This document shows, piece after piece, positions 11,428 through 23,081 of a stretch of DNA of 64,000 nucleotides. Source of the stretch: Taxillus chinensis (lineage: Eukaryota > Streptophyta > Magnoliopsida > Santalales > Loranthaceae); NCBI GenBank assembly GCA_023512835.1, contig CM042085.1, forward strand, positions 5,179,989-5,243,988. Reading direction: 5' to 3'. Position 1 is the first letter of the stretch. Each line of letters starts with the position of its first letter. Below the pieces are notes generated by a model that worked only from the letters and a program-made list of their open reading frames with translations, did not search any database and was not told the origin of the DNA. A program made the position numbers and the translations under genes.

Positions 11428-12395
11428 TTACTAATATTCCAGGCTTATTTCATCTAAACATATCACGTAATTTTTAAAAGATAATAATAATAAATTTTTT
11501 CAACTCCACCCTTTCTTTCCGAATCAAAATATACTCAAGTAGGAAACAAAGGATTTCTCTCTCACCCCTAGCTGATATATTCCTTATATATTTTCCACTA
11601 ATTATTAAATTAAAATAACTTAAAATTATAAAAATAGTTGCTCGATACATTGCATTGATGGTATTTTGTCAACAAACTCGCTGCAATACAAGGCTAATTT
11701 CCATACCCTTGAACACATGTTATTATATTAAAATAGTAAATATTAAATTTGAGAAAAAATTATTTATAATATTAATTTTTTTGTTAAAATAAAGTTAAAA
11801 ACTGAAATTTTTAAGTATTTTTTAAAAAATTAACTTTTTCAAATTACAAAAAGAAGAAGAAGAGAGTTTAAAGAGACTGATGCTAACGTTGTCAGAAGTT
11901 TACTAGATAAGTTTTAGATTATTTTAAATTTTCAAGCTAGTTTAATTGTTTAAATACTATAATTTTATTTAAATATATATTTGCATAAATATAAAATTAT
12001 AATTATACAAAATACACACAAAAATTTTACTCCTCCCGTTCGTTCAAAATATATATTTAAGGTTATTTTGCATCTAAGAAGTAATGTTCATATGCAAAAA
12101 ATTATTTTGTCACTTCGACTTTAATTTAGGACTTGTAAAAATTCATTCAAATAATATAATATTATTTAAATAATAAATAGTAATTCTTTATCAAGTCTTT
12201 TTAAAAATAAGAAGTGTGTTAGCCTTTTAACAAAATAAAGAGTGTTTTGAAAAAATATTTTTAGTTGTCGATCAATGGAAAATAGAGTCAGATGCTTTAA
12301 AGTGGTTATAAAAAACATAAATAAAGTGTTTGTCATTACAATACACGTAATAAATTAAAATATAGACGTTGAATTTATCAAAAAATAAATTGCCG
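10561..12395. other. spacer between the two E6-like genes
   Basis: The first about 1.6 kb is the 3' flank that is also duplicated downstream of copy 2. A TA microsatellite lies at about 11397-11425. The rest is AT-rich with no gene visible. Confidence 0.65.
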
Positions 12396-12764
12396 TGTAT
12401 GCAATATTGGTATTATGATTATTCTTGTTATCACTGTATATGTAACCTTACGTAGGACGCAATAGAATTGCAAGAATTATTATTGTCAGACAAATGTATT
12501 AACTTACCAAAATATTTCTCATGGTATAGCCTCTATGCATTGTATCTTCTTGCTTTTACATGTACCAAAAAAAAAAATCATGAACAAAATGTTATGGTGT
12601 CAATCACTATTATTCATTTGAGCCAGTATGTTAAGCAATAAAGAAAAAAATAAGGGAGTTGAAAAGAATATGGGGCCCACAGTCATTACAACACAACGCA
12701 CTAACTTGCCAAATATGCACATTAATGCACCCAATGATAGAGACACAGGAGGCTAGGGGTCGAT

Positions 12765-12772
12765 TATATAAA
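12765..12772 (+). promoter_or_regulatory. TATA box of E6-like gene 2
   Basis: TATATAAA lies 82 bp upstream of the ATG at 12847 and is followed by the same GGAAGGGCGTTGCTCTA leader block as copy 1. Confidence 0.75.
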
Positions 12773-12846
12773 GGAAGGGCGTTGCTCTATCCTGCATCAC
12801 CAAAAATCATCACACATCAATCACATCACAGAGATCACATAGAGTC

Positions 12847-13671
12847 ATGGCATATTCTCCAAAGCTCTTCTCTTTATTGTTCCTTGTAGCCCTGGTCTCT
12901 TTGCCGTTGGCGCTTCAGGCCGTTCACGCTACCCGGGAGGGCCAGCAGTACTTTGCCAAAGCCAGTCCCACCACCACCACCACCACCACTTCTACTTTCC
13001 TTGAAGAAGACCAAGAAGTGCCAGATTCGACCGCCTTCAGATACAAAGCCCACCAGTTGTACTCCAACAACGGCAATAGCTACTATCCCACCAACACCCA
13101 GGAGGCAACTTATAAGCACCATCCCACGGCGTTCACATCCAACACCAAAAGTGCCTACGAAACCAACAACTACCAGGAGCCAGCTCCTTACAAACCCACA
13201 GGGGTTGCCACCCGTAGCAAGGCCACAGCAAACCCCACCACCAGCACCAACGATCTCTATTCCCTCACTGCTGATGAGCTCGCTAACTACTACAGCATCG
13301 ACAACACCGCCAACGTCATCAACAAAAACCACCAGAACAGCAAGGCCGCCACAGCCGGTCAGGAAAACAATATTGACAACTATTACAACGAGTACAGGTT
13401 TGGCACCAGGAACAAGAAAAGCAGCGGCGAGCAGCAGGCAACCCGGCAGATGGGCATGAGCGACACGAGGTTCTTAGGCAACGGCAAGTACTTCTACAAC
13501 ATTAACAAAGATAAGACTAGGAGCATCAACAGCGTCCACGTGGGCAGCACTAAAGCTGTTTACAACCAGGAGACTTACAATCCGACAGCCACTACCAAAG
13601 GACAGGCGTGGGGCAATCGCAACAGCCAAGCACAGGATGACGACGAGGAGGGTGATGAAATTTCACCATGA
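12847..13671 (+). CDS. E6-like protein, copy 2
   Basis: Intronless, 274 aa, clearly paralogous to the gene at 9724-10560. It has a signal peptide (MAYSPKLFSLLFLVALVSL) ending near VHA. It keeps REGQQYFAKASPTT with a longer run of Thr codons, LYSLTADELANYYSIDNTA, and the family motif MGMSDTRFLGNGKYFYNI. The acidic tail ends DDDEEGDEISP. Relative to copy 1 it lacks a short block after the first acidic segment and has several one- to three-codon indels in the disordered region. The frame is intact and the promoter block conserved, so both copies look functional. As for the family, the molecular function is not known. Confidence 0.9.
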   Translation: MAYSPKLFSLLFLVALVSLPLALQAVHATREGQQYFAKASPTTTTTTTSTFLEEDQEVPDSTAFRYKAHQLYSNNGNSYYPTNTQEATYKHHPTAFTSNTKSAYETNNYQEPAPYKPTGVATRSKATANPTTSTNDLYSLTADELANYYSIDNTANVINKNHQNSKAATAGQENNIDNYYNEYRFGTRNKKSSGEQQATRQMGMSDTRFLGNGKYFYNINKDKTRSINSVHVGSTKAVYNQETYNPTATTKGQAWGNRNSQAQDDDEEGDEISP

Positions 13672-15124
13672 AATCCTACTGCTTACTTCCCAACAGCCGT
13701 ATGTGAGGAGTGCTTTCAATAATCATGTTTCTTTTTTGTGTTTTTGAGTTTGTTGTACCTAGCTCGATCTGGTCTCGTTTGTTTCGGCTTAGCGACTGTA
13801 AAATTGTCCCTTCCGAAGCTCTGGAGATCTTGTATAAACTATATACGTAAGAGTATCTTCAAAAGATTTTCTAGCTACCATTTAAAATTTTAATTTAATT
13901 TTTCGTTGCAAGCAAATTACTTTTCTGATGGGTCCTATGGTGAAACTTAAGGGCTGTGGATCCTGACCATCTATTTTATCATCGTGACTTGTGATGCCCA
14001 TACAGACGCGTTTTTCAATTACCTACAATGGTCTGAGTGTCTGGCAATGCGTCAATATTCACAATATCCCTTCGTATTTTGGTTTTTTTAGACGTGTCGG
14101 CTCATTTGTTACACTGCCTGCGCTGTCTTTTCTAGCTAGTTTATATATATTTGGGACTTCAATAATTTCCTTCAATGTTCATATATATAGTATTGTAATG
14201 ATTGGTTGTCATTTCATATCTTAGTCATCAAGAGGCTAAAAATGATGGTATAGATTTGTGCTTAATTTCAAATAATTAATCAACAATATATAAGAGGCTA
14301 AAATAATTCTGAAATAAGAGGCTAAAGAATCACTCAGAAATTTATAATTTCATTTGTTTCAAAGATACTATCATACTAATTTTTGTGATAATATAATTTA
14401 TTTTGTGATAATTTTACTAGATATTAATGCTGAAATTTATAGTATTAAATTTTCGAAATTAAGAAATGATTAAGTTAATTTTCTTAACTATTTACTATTT
14501 CAGCATGATAAATATTTGTAACCGAATCCATAGTGGTGAACTGGTGATATGATGCAATAATGCTAAAATTGTCAAAATCAAAAAGTTTTACCAGCAATAC
14601 GATTTAAATTTATATGTATTATCGTGTATTGTAAAATTTTAGGCTACTTTAATTGCTTATATGTTCTAATTTTATTTAAAAATTAAAGTTTATTAAAGCC
14701 TTTTAATTATAATTATATCACTAATACACTCCTATATATAAATATAGAATTATGATTATATAATACAAACAAAAAATTTATAATCCTTGTCTCATTCATT
14801 CAAAATATATAAGTTATTTCCAACACTATTATTTATTATATTCTCGCATATAACAACTCATTCAAATAATATAATATTATTTAAAAAATAAATAATCAAC
14901 CTAGCAATTAGTATTATTATTATGTAATCATGCTTATGTAGCCCTAATAATATCTACAATAGGTCCTTTAAAAATATAACTTTTTTTAAAATTTAGAGAA
15001 ATTTTAAAATTTTGAATAAAAACTGTAATACATTAGATAAACTACAAAATATAAAGATTTAAAATAAAGTTGTTATAGTGAATCTCTATATTTAGAAATT
15101 TACTATTTATCCTCTAAATTGTAC

Positions 15125-15437
15125 TTTTTTCTCTGCATCATGACATTTGTCACTTTTCTCCCTACATTTGATATCTTAATTATTTAAAATATATTATTTT
15201 ATTATATAGAGATAGAAATAGAAAACCTGATTTATGTAATTTTTTAAATATCTCTAAAATTTTAATGTACACCCTCCAAAATAGAAATAAAAAAAATAAA
15301 ACTAGTATGGATGCTCTAACACTTATTAATTATAATTATAAGGTGTCAATCTAGTGTGGAATTAATGGATTGGGTAGTAATGGTGAATTGGCATTCCTAA
15401 TTAAAAAAAGTGACAAATGCCATGATGTAGAGAAAAA
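15125..15437. mobile_element. MITE-like element with about 33-bp terminal inverted repeats
   Basis: The left end reads TCTCTGCATCATGACATTTG then TCACTTTT; the reverse complement of the right end (15402-15437) reads TCTCTACATCATGGCATTTG then TCACTTTT. About 240 bp of AT-rich, non-coding interior lies between. Target-site duplications are not clear, so the boundaries are approximate and the superfamily is open. Confidence 0.6.
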
Positions 15438-15839
15438 CAAACAATACTCCATTAATTTGATCAAATTTTGGTGAGACAAACTAAAGAAGTTTAGTTTATG
15501 GTTGTTGAAATTAAAAAAATTGTGCATGATTTTTAAAAAACGCTTACTCCAAACACATGACTCTACAATTGGATAATTTCATAAGTAACAATTAAGAGTA
15601 AATTGATTTCAAACATGCAAGTTAGATTTAAAAAAAAAATACTGCATCTTAAAAGTTAGGTTATAATTCCATCCACATGTATGGAATGTTAAACTATAGT
15701 AAATTCTGATTTTCATATGATACTTTAAAGTTAGGTTATATAGGGCTCACCCCAAAAAGACTTTGGCAGTCCCTTCTAATGGATCATTGATTTTGTCATC
15801 TCGCAAATGGTTCTAGTCTTTTGTTCCGCTTCTCTATTT

Positions 15840-16502
15840 TGTTACCTGCATGAGTTGGTGTTATCATCGGCATACACATATCAAAAAGAAGTAGCTCTAA
15901 TGGTCCTTAGCTCCCCATGCCTTCGGCTTAGGGAATGAATTTCGGTGGTGCTTTCCTAGTGTGCAGCCTCCACAAACTTCTTTCACTTCCTGTATAGTTG
16001 GCAGCCCATACACCATGTTCTTTTGTTGTACATTCTTCGAGCTTTGAAAATTCAAGTGCCCAAGTCTTCTATGCCAAAGCCATGTCTCATCAACCACTTC
16101 AATCTTTTTTGAGTATGAGAAAGGTGAGAGAAAAGCTTCTATTTTTCTCTATCTTAATTTGTGCCACAACTTGACTTCTTCCCCCTTTGTCATAAATCTT
16201 GCAAGATTCTTCTTCAAAGTGAATGGAGTACCCATGCTCAACAAGTTGCCCAACAGTAAATTTTGCTTCAAATATGGAATTAGCAACACATCCTGGATAT
16301 ATCTCGTTCCCTTCGTTGTCTCTATAGCAATTGTACCATTTCCCTTTGCTTGGACCAAGGCACCATTTCCCATCTTTACTTGTGAGTTTGAGAGAGAATC
16401 AATCTCGACAAAAATGCTTTTATCTCCGGTCATGCATTGTACAAACCTTCCAACATATATATATCTATTTATCCATGTTTCAAAATCCCTTATGAGGTTC
16501 AA
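15840..16502 (-). pseudogene. Ty1/Copia gag-pol fragment (protease to integrase start), broken
   Basis: Read on the minus strand from 16502. The region after the protease is recognisable (MTGDKSIFVEID, QVKMGNGALVQAKGNGTIAI, RYIQDVLLIPYLKQNLL), then the GAG-pre-integrase motif WHRRLGHLNF and the CGGCTLGKHHRNSFP zinc-binding end, then a degraded integrase opening (ELLLFDMCMPMITPTHAGN). A frameshift lies between the two main frames and further stops follow 15897. No LTRs or reverse transcriptase are present, so this is a dead internal fragment. Confidence 0.85.
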
Positions 16503-18960
16503 GGGTAGGTTTTGAATGGGTTATAAGTTTAGACAATTTAATTAGCTGGAGTGATATTTATTTGTGGGATTAATGCCTTTTCATGTGATTTTTTACGGCG
16601 TAATTAACTGTCAAATTAATGGAAGAACCTTTAAAATTTTAATTTTCTCAATTCTTAACTACAACTCAATGCCAGCTGCCTTGTCAATTCCACCTGTTGC
16701 AGCAGGTCTCCTTGACTGCAAAATTTTAATTCAAATCATCAACCACGCCTCTGCTGCTTCATTTATTTTTACCATCTGACTTCTCACCATATTGCGCGGT
16801 TAATTCTGTGGAAGAGCGGTTGAGTTTTTCTTTCCTCGGCTGTCCTGATTGATTTTTACTGCATAGTACTGAAATTGGTGGTGTTCTTGTTAAGCAGCTG
16901 ATTCTATGTATTATTCAAATAACTGAAGTTCGGACATTTTTTGTTTTTCTCTCAGAATGAGGCCGTCTTGAAGGCATGTTCTGAGGCGCCACCTTCTACC
17001 ATTTCAGCCACAGGACTATAGGAAAAGGCCACTGCGGCAGCCAGCAGCGAATGAGCACACACCGCATGGACTAATCTGTCGATTCAAATTACTGAAACGG
17101 TTCGTGTGATTTATTTGTTTGGAAGGCCTTTAGACCATGAAAATATTATTATTCATGGGGGTTGGTTTATCAGGAGATTTGAAGCTACTCACGTGTCATC
17201 TCGGTTAGGAACTTTTTTATTTTTCATTTTCCTGAGGCATATTTGGAGACCATGGCAAGTTCAATCAATAAGATGCTGGTAGGAACATGTTTTTTTTAAT
17301 ATGCATATTTAATGATTGTTAGTAGTGACATGTTTTTTTTCCCCTGTTTTGGTTGAATGCATATTTCCAACACTGTTAAAAAGAGTATTGATCAATGAGA
17401 TGCTGCTAGAAAGTGGGAACATGTTCTTTGAGTGCACCGTACGTGTACCAAGAAGATTAATCAATCTATAGGATGCTGGTAGGCAGTAGGAGGAACGTGA
17501 GTGAATGAATCTCTGTTCTCACTTTCTTACTTTCTTTCTATGGTAAGACCAGCCCGGCATTGGGCGGACCAACCAGGCTCGACGCTGGGCGGCAAGCCTG
17601 GGTGTGGTGCTTACCATTCCCATACGTAATAATGATGAAACACATTTTGATGGTGGTGAGACACTGGAGTCGGAGACTGAAATTGGGCTGTGCCGTTTGC
17701 TTCCGTAGGGAACCAAATGATGGAGACATGTAATAATAATAAAGCCGCAGTTGGTTGGGGAGTCGCAGTCTCCACCACATCCACTCCACAGGAGGCGTAG
17801 CGGGCATTGGTGCTGGATGCTTCCGTCTGCCGCGGCAACTGCAAATGAGGTCAGGCCAGTCAGCCGTCTGTCTAAGACTCTAATCCAGCAACTGCAAGTG
17901 TGGGGACTGGGGATTGATTGCATGGGCCGTGGGCGGGCGCAATCACGGGCTGTTAGATGGGCCACGGCCCCTCTTCGTGTTTTTTTTTGTCCATTAATTT
18001 TAGGCTACTCGGCTTTTCTTCCCTCCTTCCTTCCACGATATTTGAGAATTTTCGTGCATCTAATGTAATGGTATCATTTCAATTGCAATGTTCAACCATG
18101 GTCGCATTTTAGAAGGTGGAATTTCTAATTTAAATTGAATACTTAATTATATTTCCCTTCAATGTACGTAATATAATGAATTATTTTCATATTAATTTTA
18201 CTTCTTTCCGTTTATCAAACAAACTGTTATAATGTTAGCAAATTAAGGCATATAGTTGGTAGTAGCATACTAATATTAAAATAAAACTATTATCACTGCT
18301 TTGCTTTTCATCGTTATGTTATGTTATGTAGCTTCTGTTATATTGATGTATTTTTCTTTTAATTTATAATTTTAATAATAGTTTATGTTTTAAAATTTTA
18401 TATTCTTTTTAGAATTATGGAAAAGCAATAATAATAAAATCAATTTGTTAAATGTATATAACAATATTTTTATTATTAGAAGATATGAAGTATTTACAAT
18501 CAGTTATATATTATTTTTGTTACGTACTAGTAAAGGTCGCATAATTAATGAGTAACATTGACGACATGACATCATATTAAATTATTGGAAGGAAAAATTA
18601 GAAAAAAAATTATGATCATTCACACTCACCACAACTTTACGATGATGCCGCAAGCTGGACTCTCGCGGTTATCTGTAAAATACATAAAATCATATTTACT
18701 CATTTTTTGTGACATTATGTTATTTGATACTTATTACTTAGCAAATTAACGGTTTCTCATATCACTTATAACTTATCTAATTTTATTTGAGTATAGATTT
18801 TACATTAAATAAATAAATAAGTAAGCTAATATAATTAATATTGCACAACCAAAGATCTTTCCTTGACAAGTGCTAGTAAAAAACACCAAGACAAATCATT
18901 ATAAAAAATATAAAATCATATTTCAGATCTTGAAAACCATGTTTTAAATAAAATATGAAA
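16503..18960. other. spacer, no gene recognised
   Basis: About 17060-17990 is GC-richer, with short frames on both strands that match nothing known. A degenerate phrase, ATCAATAAGATGCTGGTAGG and variants, recurs three times near 17264, 17391 and 17460. The remainder is AT-rich. Confidence 0.45.
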
Positions 18961-19870
18961 AAATATATAATTAAGAGCATCTCCAGACCTACCAAGCTAT
19001 AATGGACAGCTAAAGTTAATTTTAACTTGCTATAATGTCATTATAGCTAATTTTAAATCCAACATATTCTATATTGTATATAAATAGAAAGTTAAATAAT
19101 ATTATATTATTTTTTACTCTCTTGAGGGTAAAAAATTTATTCTTTATTTGTAAAAAGTGATAAAGTCACTCTTTATTTAATATTATAATAATTTTTTAAT
19201 TTATTTTCACTATTCATTCTCCTTACATTATTAATAAAGAGAGACTAAAAAAGTTAAAATAAAATTTTAAAAATATTATTTTAATCAAAATAAAAACATT
19301 TTTTTTATAGAAATCAACATAATGAAATGAGTAAAAATATTACTGTATAAAGTAAACTTTCATTCAATTGCAATTTAATTTATAAATTTTAAATCAAAGC
19401 AAATTCTCTAAATAAATTAAACATAAATTTGAATTTTGAAATAATTAAATCTCTCAAATTCTAAGAATGTTTTAAAAAATCCATAATTTAACCGTTTTTA
19501 AACTTAAAAGGTTTGGGGCAAAATTAAATTTTCATACAAATTCTGGGATTAATTGATTTTTAGCCAACGTTAAGTGGCTTAATCTTTTAAACAACCCCCC
19601 AAAAAAACACCTATTCTTGAATATCCGACATTTGCTGACTTATGAGTTATGACAGCTCCTGTCTCCTCCACATAAATCTCTCTCTCTCTCTCTCTCTCTC
19701 CCTCTGTGTGTGCGCGCGCGCGTGCGTTATGAACCATCGACTCCACGAAAAAGTCAAATGATCCAAATATAATAAGCTACCAAAAGCATCACACGACCGC
19801 TCCACTCCTATCCTTGTTTCTCTCTTCTCGGTCCTAAATTCTCCATATCACCATCTCAATCTCTCCCACC
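18961..19870. other. AT-rich spacer with a MITE-like end and CT/GT microsatellites
   Basis: At 18972 TAA is followed by GAGCATCTCC, the same end as the MITE at 51896-52252, but no matching right end was found, so it is probably a truncated relative. A CT repeat at about 19677-19701 is followed by a GT/GC repeat near 19703-19727, just upstream of the Di19 gene. Confidence 0.45.
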
Positions 19871-20023
19871 CAGATCATACAATTTTAATCTGTAACTGTT
19901 CGACACCCATTATTAACAACCAGGTAGAACCAATTGAACAACAAAAGCAGCAGCAACATTTGCAATCCTGTTCTGTCTTCTGGGATCGTGATCAATTCTG
20001 TCGGCCAATCCAACTGTTGCTTG

Positions 20024-20172
20024 ATGGATTCCGATTTCTGGACGTCCCGTCTCGCCGCAGCTAAGCGCCAGTACACTTTGCATCACCATCACCAGAGCTC
20101 ACAATTAGGTCTGTTGCTTTGCTTCCCTCGATCAGCGTTTTTGAACATTTTTGGCGGTTTCATGTTTTCTGT

Positions 20173-20219
<47 letters not shown>

Positions 20220-23081
20220 TTATTGATGGTCAGGGGGTGCAGATCGTTTGAGCATCGATAATTTTGAGGTGGCGGACGATGTTCGTCCCGATTTCCCATG
20301 CCCGTACTGTTACGAGGATTTCGATATTGCATCCTTATGTTCCCACCTCGAGGATGAACACTCCTGCGAGACCCGAGTAACCGTGCGTTCTTCCATTTTT
20401 TTTTTTTTTTGAGAACTAATTTGTTTGAAATGTTTTTGTGGTATCATTTTTCTTCAATGTGATGTGTTGCTGTTATGAGATGAATCCTAGTTTCTTTAAG
20501 GTTGTCTGTTTTTCATGTCGTCAGAATTTGTTTTTTTTTTTTGGTTTGTTTTTGGGTTTTTTAGGGGAGTCTTTTAATGGTGACTAGTGATTGATGGAAT
20601 TCACTATACCCATCATAATAACAAATTTTTGTGGGTTCTGTACTTGCATCGGCTAGAATATGCATTTTAGAGGTCGTGATTTTTGTGTTTTAATTTAGGA
20701 ACTTGAGGGCGTCCCATTGAGGCTTCTCCTTGTTATAAATTGATCTCTGAGACTGGTATTATTGTCCCTTTTTTTTTCTGGATACTGAGGTGTTCATGCC
20801 GACTTTTGTGCACCTCCACCAATCCTCTGGGATGGAGAAGGCTAGCGCAACATTCTACTACCATGACCTCCTACTTAAATTACAAGTTGCACCGTAAGGC
20901 CACTGGGCTCAACATTTTTTTAGCTAAAATTTAGCTAGAAAAGTATCTTGTATAAATTTTAGCTAGCTATTTTTTACAACATCATATAGAAGGTTCAATA
21001 CAATTTTCACTATTTAAATTATCTTTTCTTTCTCTCCCTTCACATAGGTCAGTTGGAGACAATTATTTTATTATTAAAGTAAATTTTAGCTAGTGATGTT
21101 GGCTTAATAAATTTGGCCCGTCTTTGAATGTCAAATTTATTATAGCATTATTGATTCCATTGCAGGACTTTTTTTCCCCTCACATTTTAGCTATTGTTTG
21201 ACTATATTATAGCTTTAAGAACTCAACAAGTCTTACACTAAGCCATTTATTAGTAGAGAATTCTACAGTTGTATGGAAGTGATTGCAATAATTGGGTTCA
21301 TTTCTATTTTTTGGCATAGTAGATGCTTTACACCATGTTCTATTTGATGATATCATTCATGGGATTCAGAATAGGGGCTGGTCTGAATTGGATATAGCGT
21401 TATCCTCTTCAGTACTCAAGCTTGAATGTTTGTAATTTGTATTCCTATTTATCAATAATGGCAATTCATAATGTACAAGAAACAATCCAGTTGTTCTCCC
21501 TCTGATACATAGTGGAAGTCTGTGTAGACAAATGCTCTCAAGTTAGTGACAGTTGTTTAGGATTGGCTTTGTGTGTTTTCAAAGTTTTTTTCAAGGCAGG
21601 CATCCTATTTGATCTGCTCTCTTCCATCCTAATGCTTTTGGTCTACACAGGGAAATGAAAAAAATGTAGTTAACAAGGCTCATTCCATCAAGACCTGAAA
21701 GCAATAGTTGGCATATATTAGAGATGAATAATTAGTTGTATAATGATATTTATCATATTTTTGTCCTTGGTTTTCTGAGTTGAAATCCTTTTCCAAAGTG
21801 AGTTCTGGTTCAGAATTTACTTTACATGGTCTAATATTATTGGACAACTTGATTGCAGTCCTACAAATTTATCCGCCTGATATGTTTCTTCCTTTTGGTT
21901 GGTGTCACTGAAGTACACGAGTCTTATATGACAATCACTTTCTCCTTGCAGATTTGTCCCATATGCTCGGGTAAAGTCGTTCGGGACATGTTAGATCATA
22001 TCATGCTGCATCATGGACACTTATTTAAGATATCCTTTGACAAATAAAAATTTCTTTATCTCCTAATTTTTCCTTCAGGAAAATTTGACTTTATACTCCA
22101 TAGTGAAGTTTCCTTTACCAAAACTTACATGCAGAGGCGTCGCAGATTATGTAAGTTAGCAATTCCTAACAGCCAAGGACTGTCTCATCTTGGTCGAGAT
22201 CTCCGCGAGGCCCATCTGCAGGTGCTTCTTGGTGGTGGTGGATTTCGGTCAATAAATGCAACTACATCAAATGCAACTACTGATCCATTCCTCCCTTCAC
22301 TCATTTTGAATTTCCCTGCATCTGAAGCAGAAGAAATTTCAAAATCTGTAGTGTCCAATGTTGAGGACATTCTTGTAAAGAATGCACCTTCAACAACTCG
22401 CCCCTGGAGATCAAGGTACTGGAAGCTTTCTTTTTCCTATGACGTGCAAAAGTTTGTATTGAATTACTTCTTAATTAGATTATATTTTATGTTCTTATTT
22501 GATCACTCAAGTGAGTTGGCCTCCTTGACATGCACAAAGGCACTACTCTACTATGGTGTTTTTAGGTTCTGCTTTGATTATTTTATGCGTTTCCACCTAG
22601 CAGTATGCTAAGCGTGGTGGGGCTCCAGAAATCTTTGGCCGTGGCAATTTAGATCTTAAATTTTATCTCGTGAAATCATATTAGTCACTGAAGGATAAAA
22701 TGGATAATTTTGTGGTGGAGTATTAGCCATGCTCTGATGTCAATTGCAAGGACCATATGGGTAAAAGAACAGCAACGAAACACTGTTCTTGGGGAGCTTC
22801 TTTGTTGTCATATTCCCCCTTTACTGTAATAATGTTCTTTTTACCCCAACATCTTTTCTCAAAATTTATGTATTTAACAGTATCATGTTTATTTAGGAGG
22901 TACCAATCTCTTGATATCACTGTAGCACTGTTCTTATTGATCGTTTAACGTCTCACTCTTTCACACTTGCAGCGGTTTTGATCCTTCGTTGAGTTCTGAA
23001 GAGCGAGAGAAGAGGATGAGACAGGCTATGGGGAGAGCGCATTTTGTGCAGAATCTACTTCTCTCTACCCTGATAGACTAG
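20024..23081 (+). CDS. DI19: Dehydration-induced 19 (Di19) zinc-finger protein
   Basis: Five exons, 20024-20108, 20234-20382, 21952-22029, 22129-22415 and 22973-23081, give 235 aa, the usual Di19 size. The N-terminus MDSDFWTSRLAAAKRQY is typical. Two atypical Cys2/His2-type fingers follow: CPYCYEDFDIASLCSHLEDEH and CPICSGKVVRDMLDHIMLHH. Next comes a basic QRRRRL cluster (possible NLS), then a Di19 C-terminal domain ending GFDPSLSSEEREKRMRQAMG and FVQNLLLSTLID. Family members are nuclear regulators of drought, salt and ABA responses. Intron 3 (22030-22128) begins ATATCCTTT and ends AC, a U12-type AT-AC intron, and removing it restores HLFK-MQRRRR. All phases close. Intron 1 carries a TG microsatellite. 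Confidence 0.95.
20182..20212. repeat. (TG)n microsatellite in Di19 intron 1
   Basis: About 15 TG units preceded by a short TA tract, wholly within the intron between 20108 and 20234. It creates His/Thr or Val/Cys runs in spurious frames. Confidence 0.9.
20888..21120. repeat. MITE-like insertion in Di19 intron 2
   Basis: Both ends share GGC and TTTTAGCTA/TAGCTAAAA blocks in opposite order (AGCTAAAATTTAGCTAG near 20924, AAATTTTAGCTAGTGATG near 21080). Similar TTAGCTAAAATTTA blocks recur near 58210 and 60110. This suggests a dispersed short element; its ends are uncertain. Confidence 0.35.
22030..22128 (+). other. U12-type AT-AC intron of Di19
   Basis: A 99-bp intron with the exact minor-spliceosome donor ATATCCTTT directly after codon AAG. 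A branch-site-like TTCCTTTAC lies about 11 nt before the terminal AC, and ATGCAGAGGCG opens the next exon. There is no usable GT donor at this point, and skipping 22030-22128 keeps phase 0 and the conserved K-MQRRRR junction. Confidence 0.85.

Larger units (their letters stand above)
9190..12190. repeat. tandem duplication unit 1 (E6-like gene with flanks)
   Basis: About 3 kb with matching sequence in 12396-14900. Shared landmarks are an upstream block (AATATTGGTATTATGATTAT), a GGGGCCCACAGTC block, the TATA region, the coding sequence, the 3' UTR (CTTCCCAACAGCCG), a GTCATCAAGAGGCT block, and an AT-rich block with AATAATATAATATTATTTAAA near the end. Divergence and small indels show it is not recent. 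Confidence 0.75.
12396..14900. repeat. tandem duplication unit 2 (E6-like gene with flanks)
   Basis: Second copy of the unit starting near 9190, in direct orientation with an offset of about 3.1-3.2 kb. Homology runs from the upstream AATATTGGTATTATGATTAT block through the gene to AT-rich sequence near 14.9 kb, interrupted by indels. Confidence 0.75.

Noticed and set aside
17519..18068. Overlapping frames of 77-148 residues on both strands
   Set aside because: No recognisable domain; the frames overlap heavily in a GC-richer patch and have no splice partners.
18972..19400. Complete MITE starting GAGCATCTCC
   Set aside because: Only the left end with TAA was found; no matching right end within the next 400 bp, so it is listed only as a possible truncated relative.
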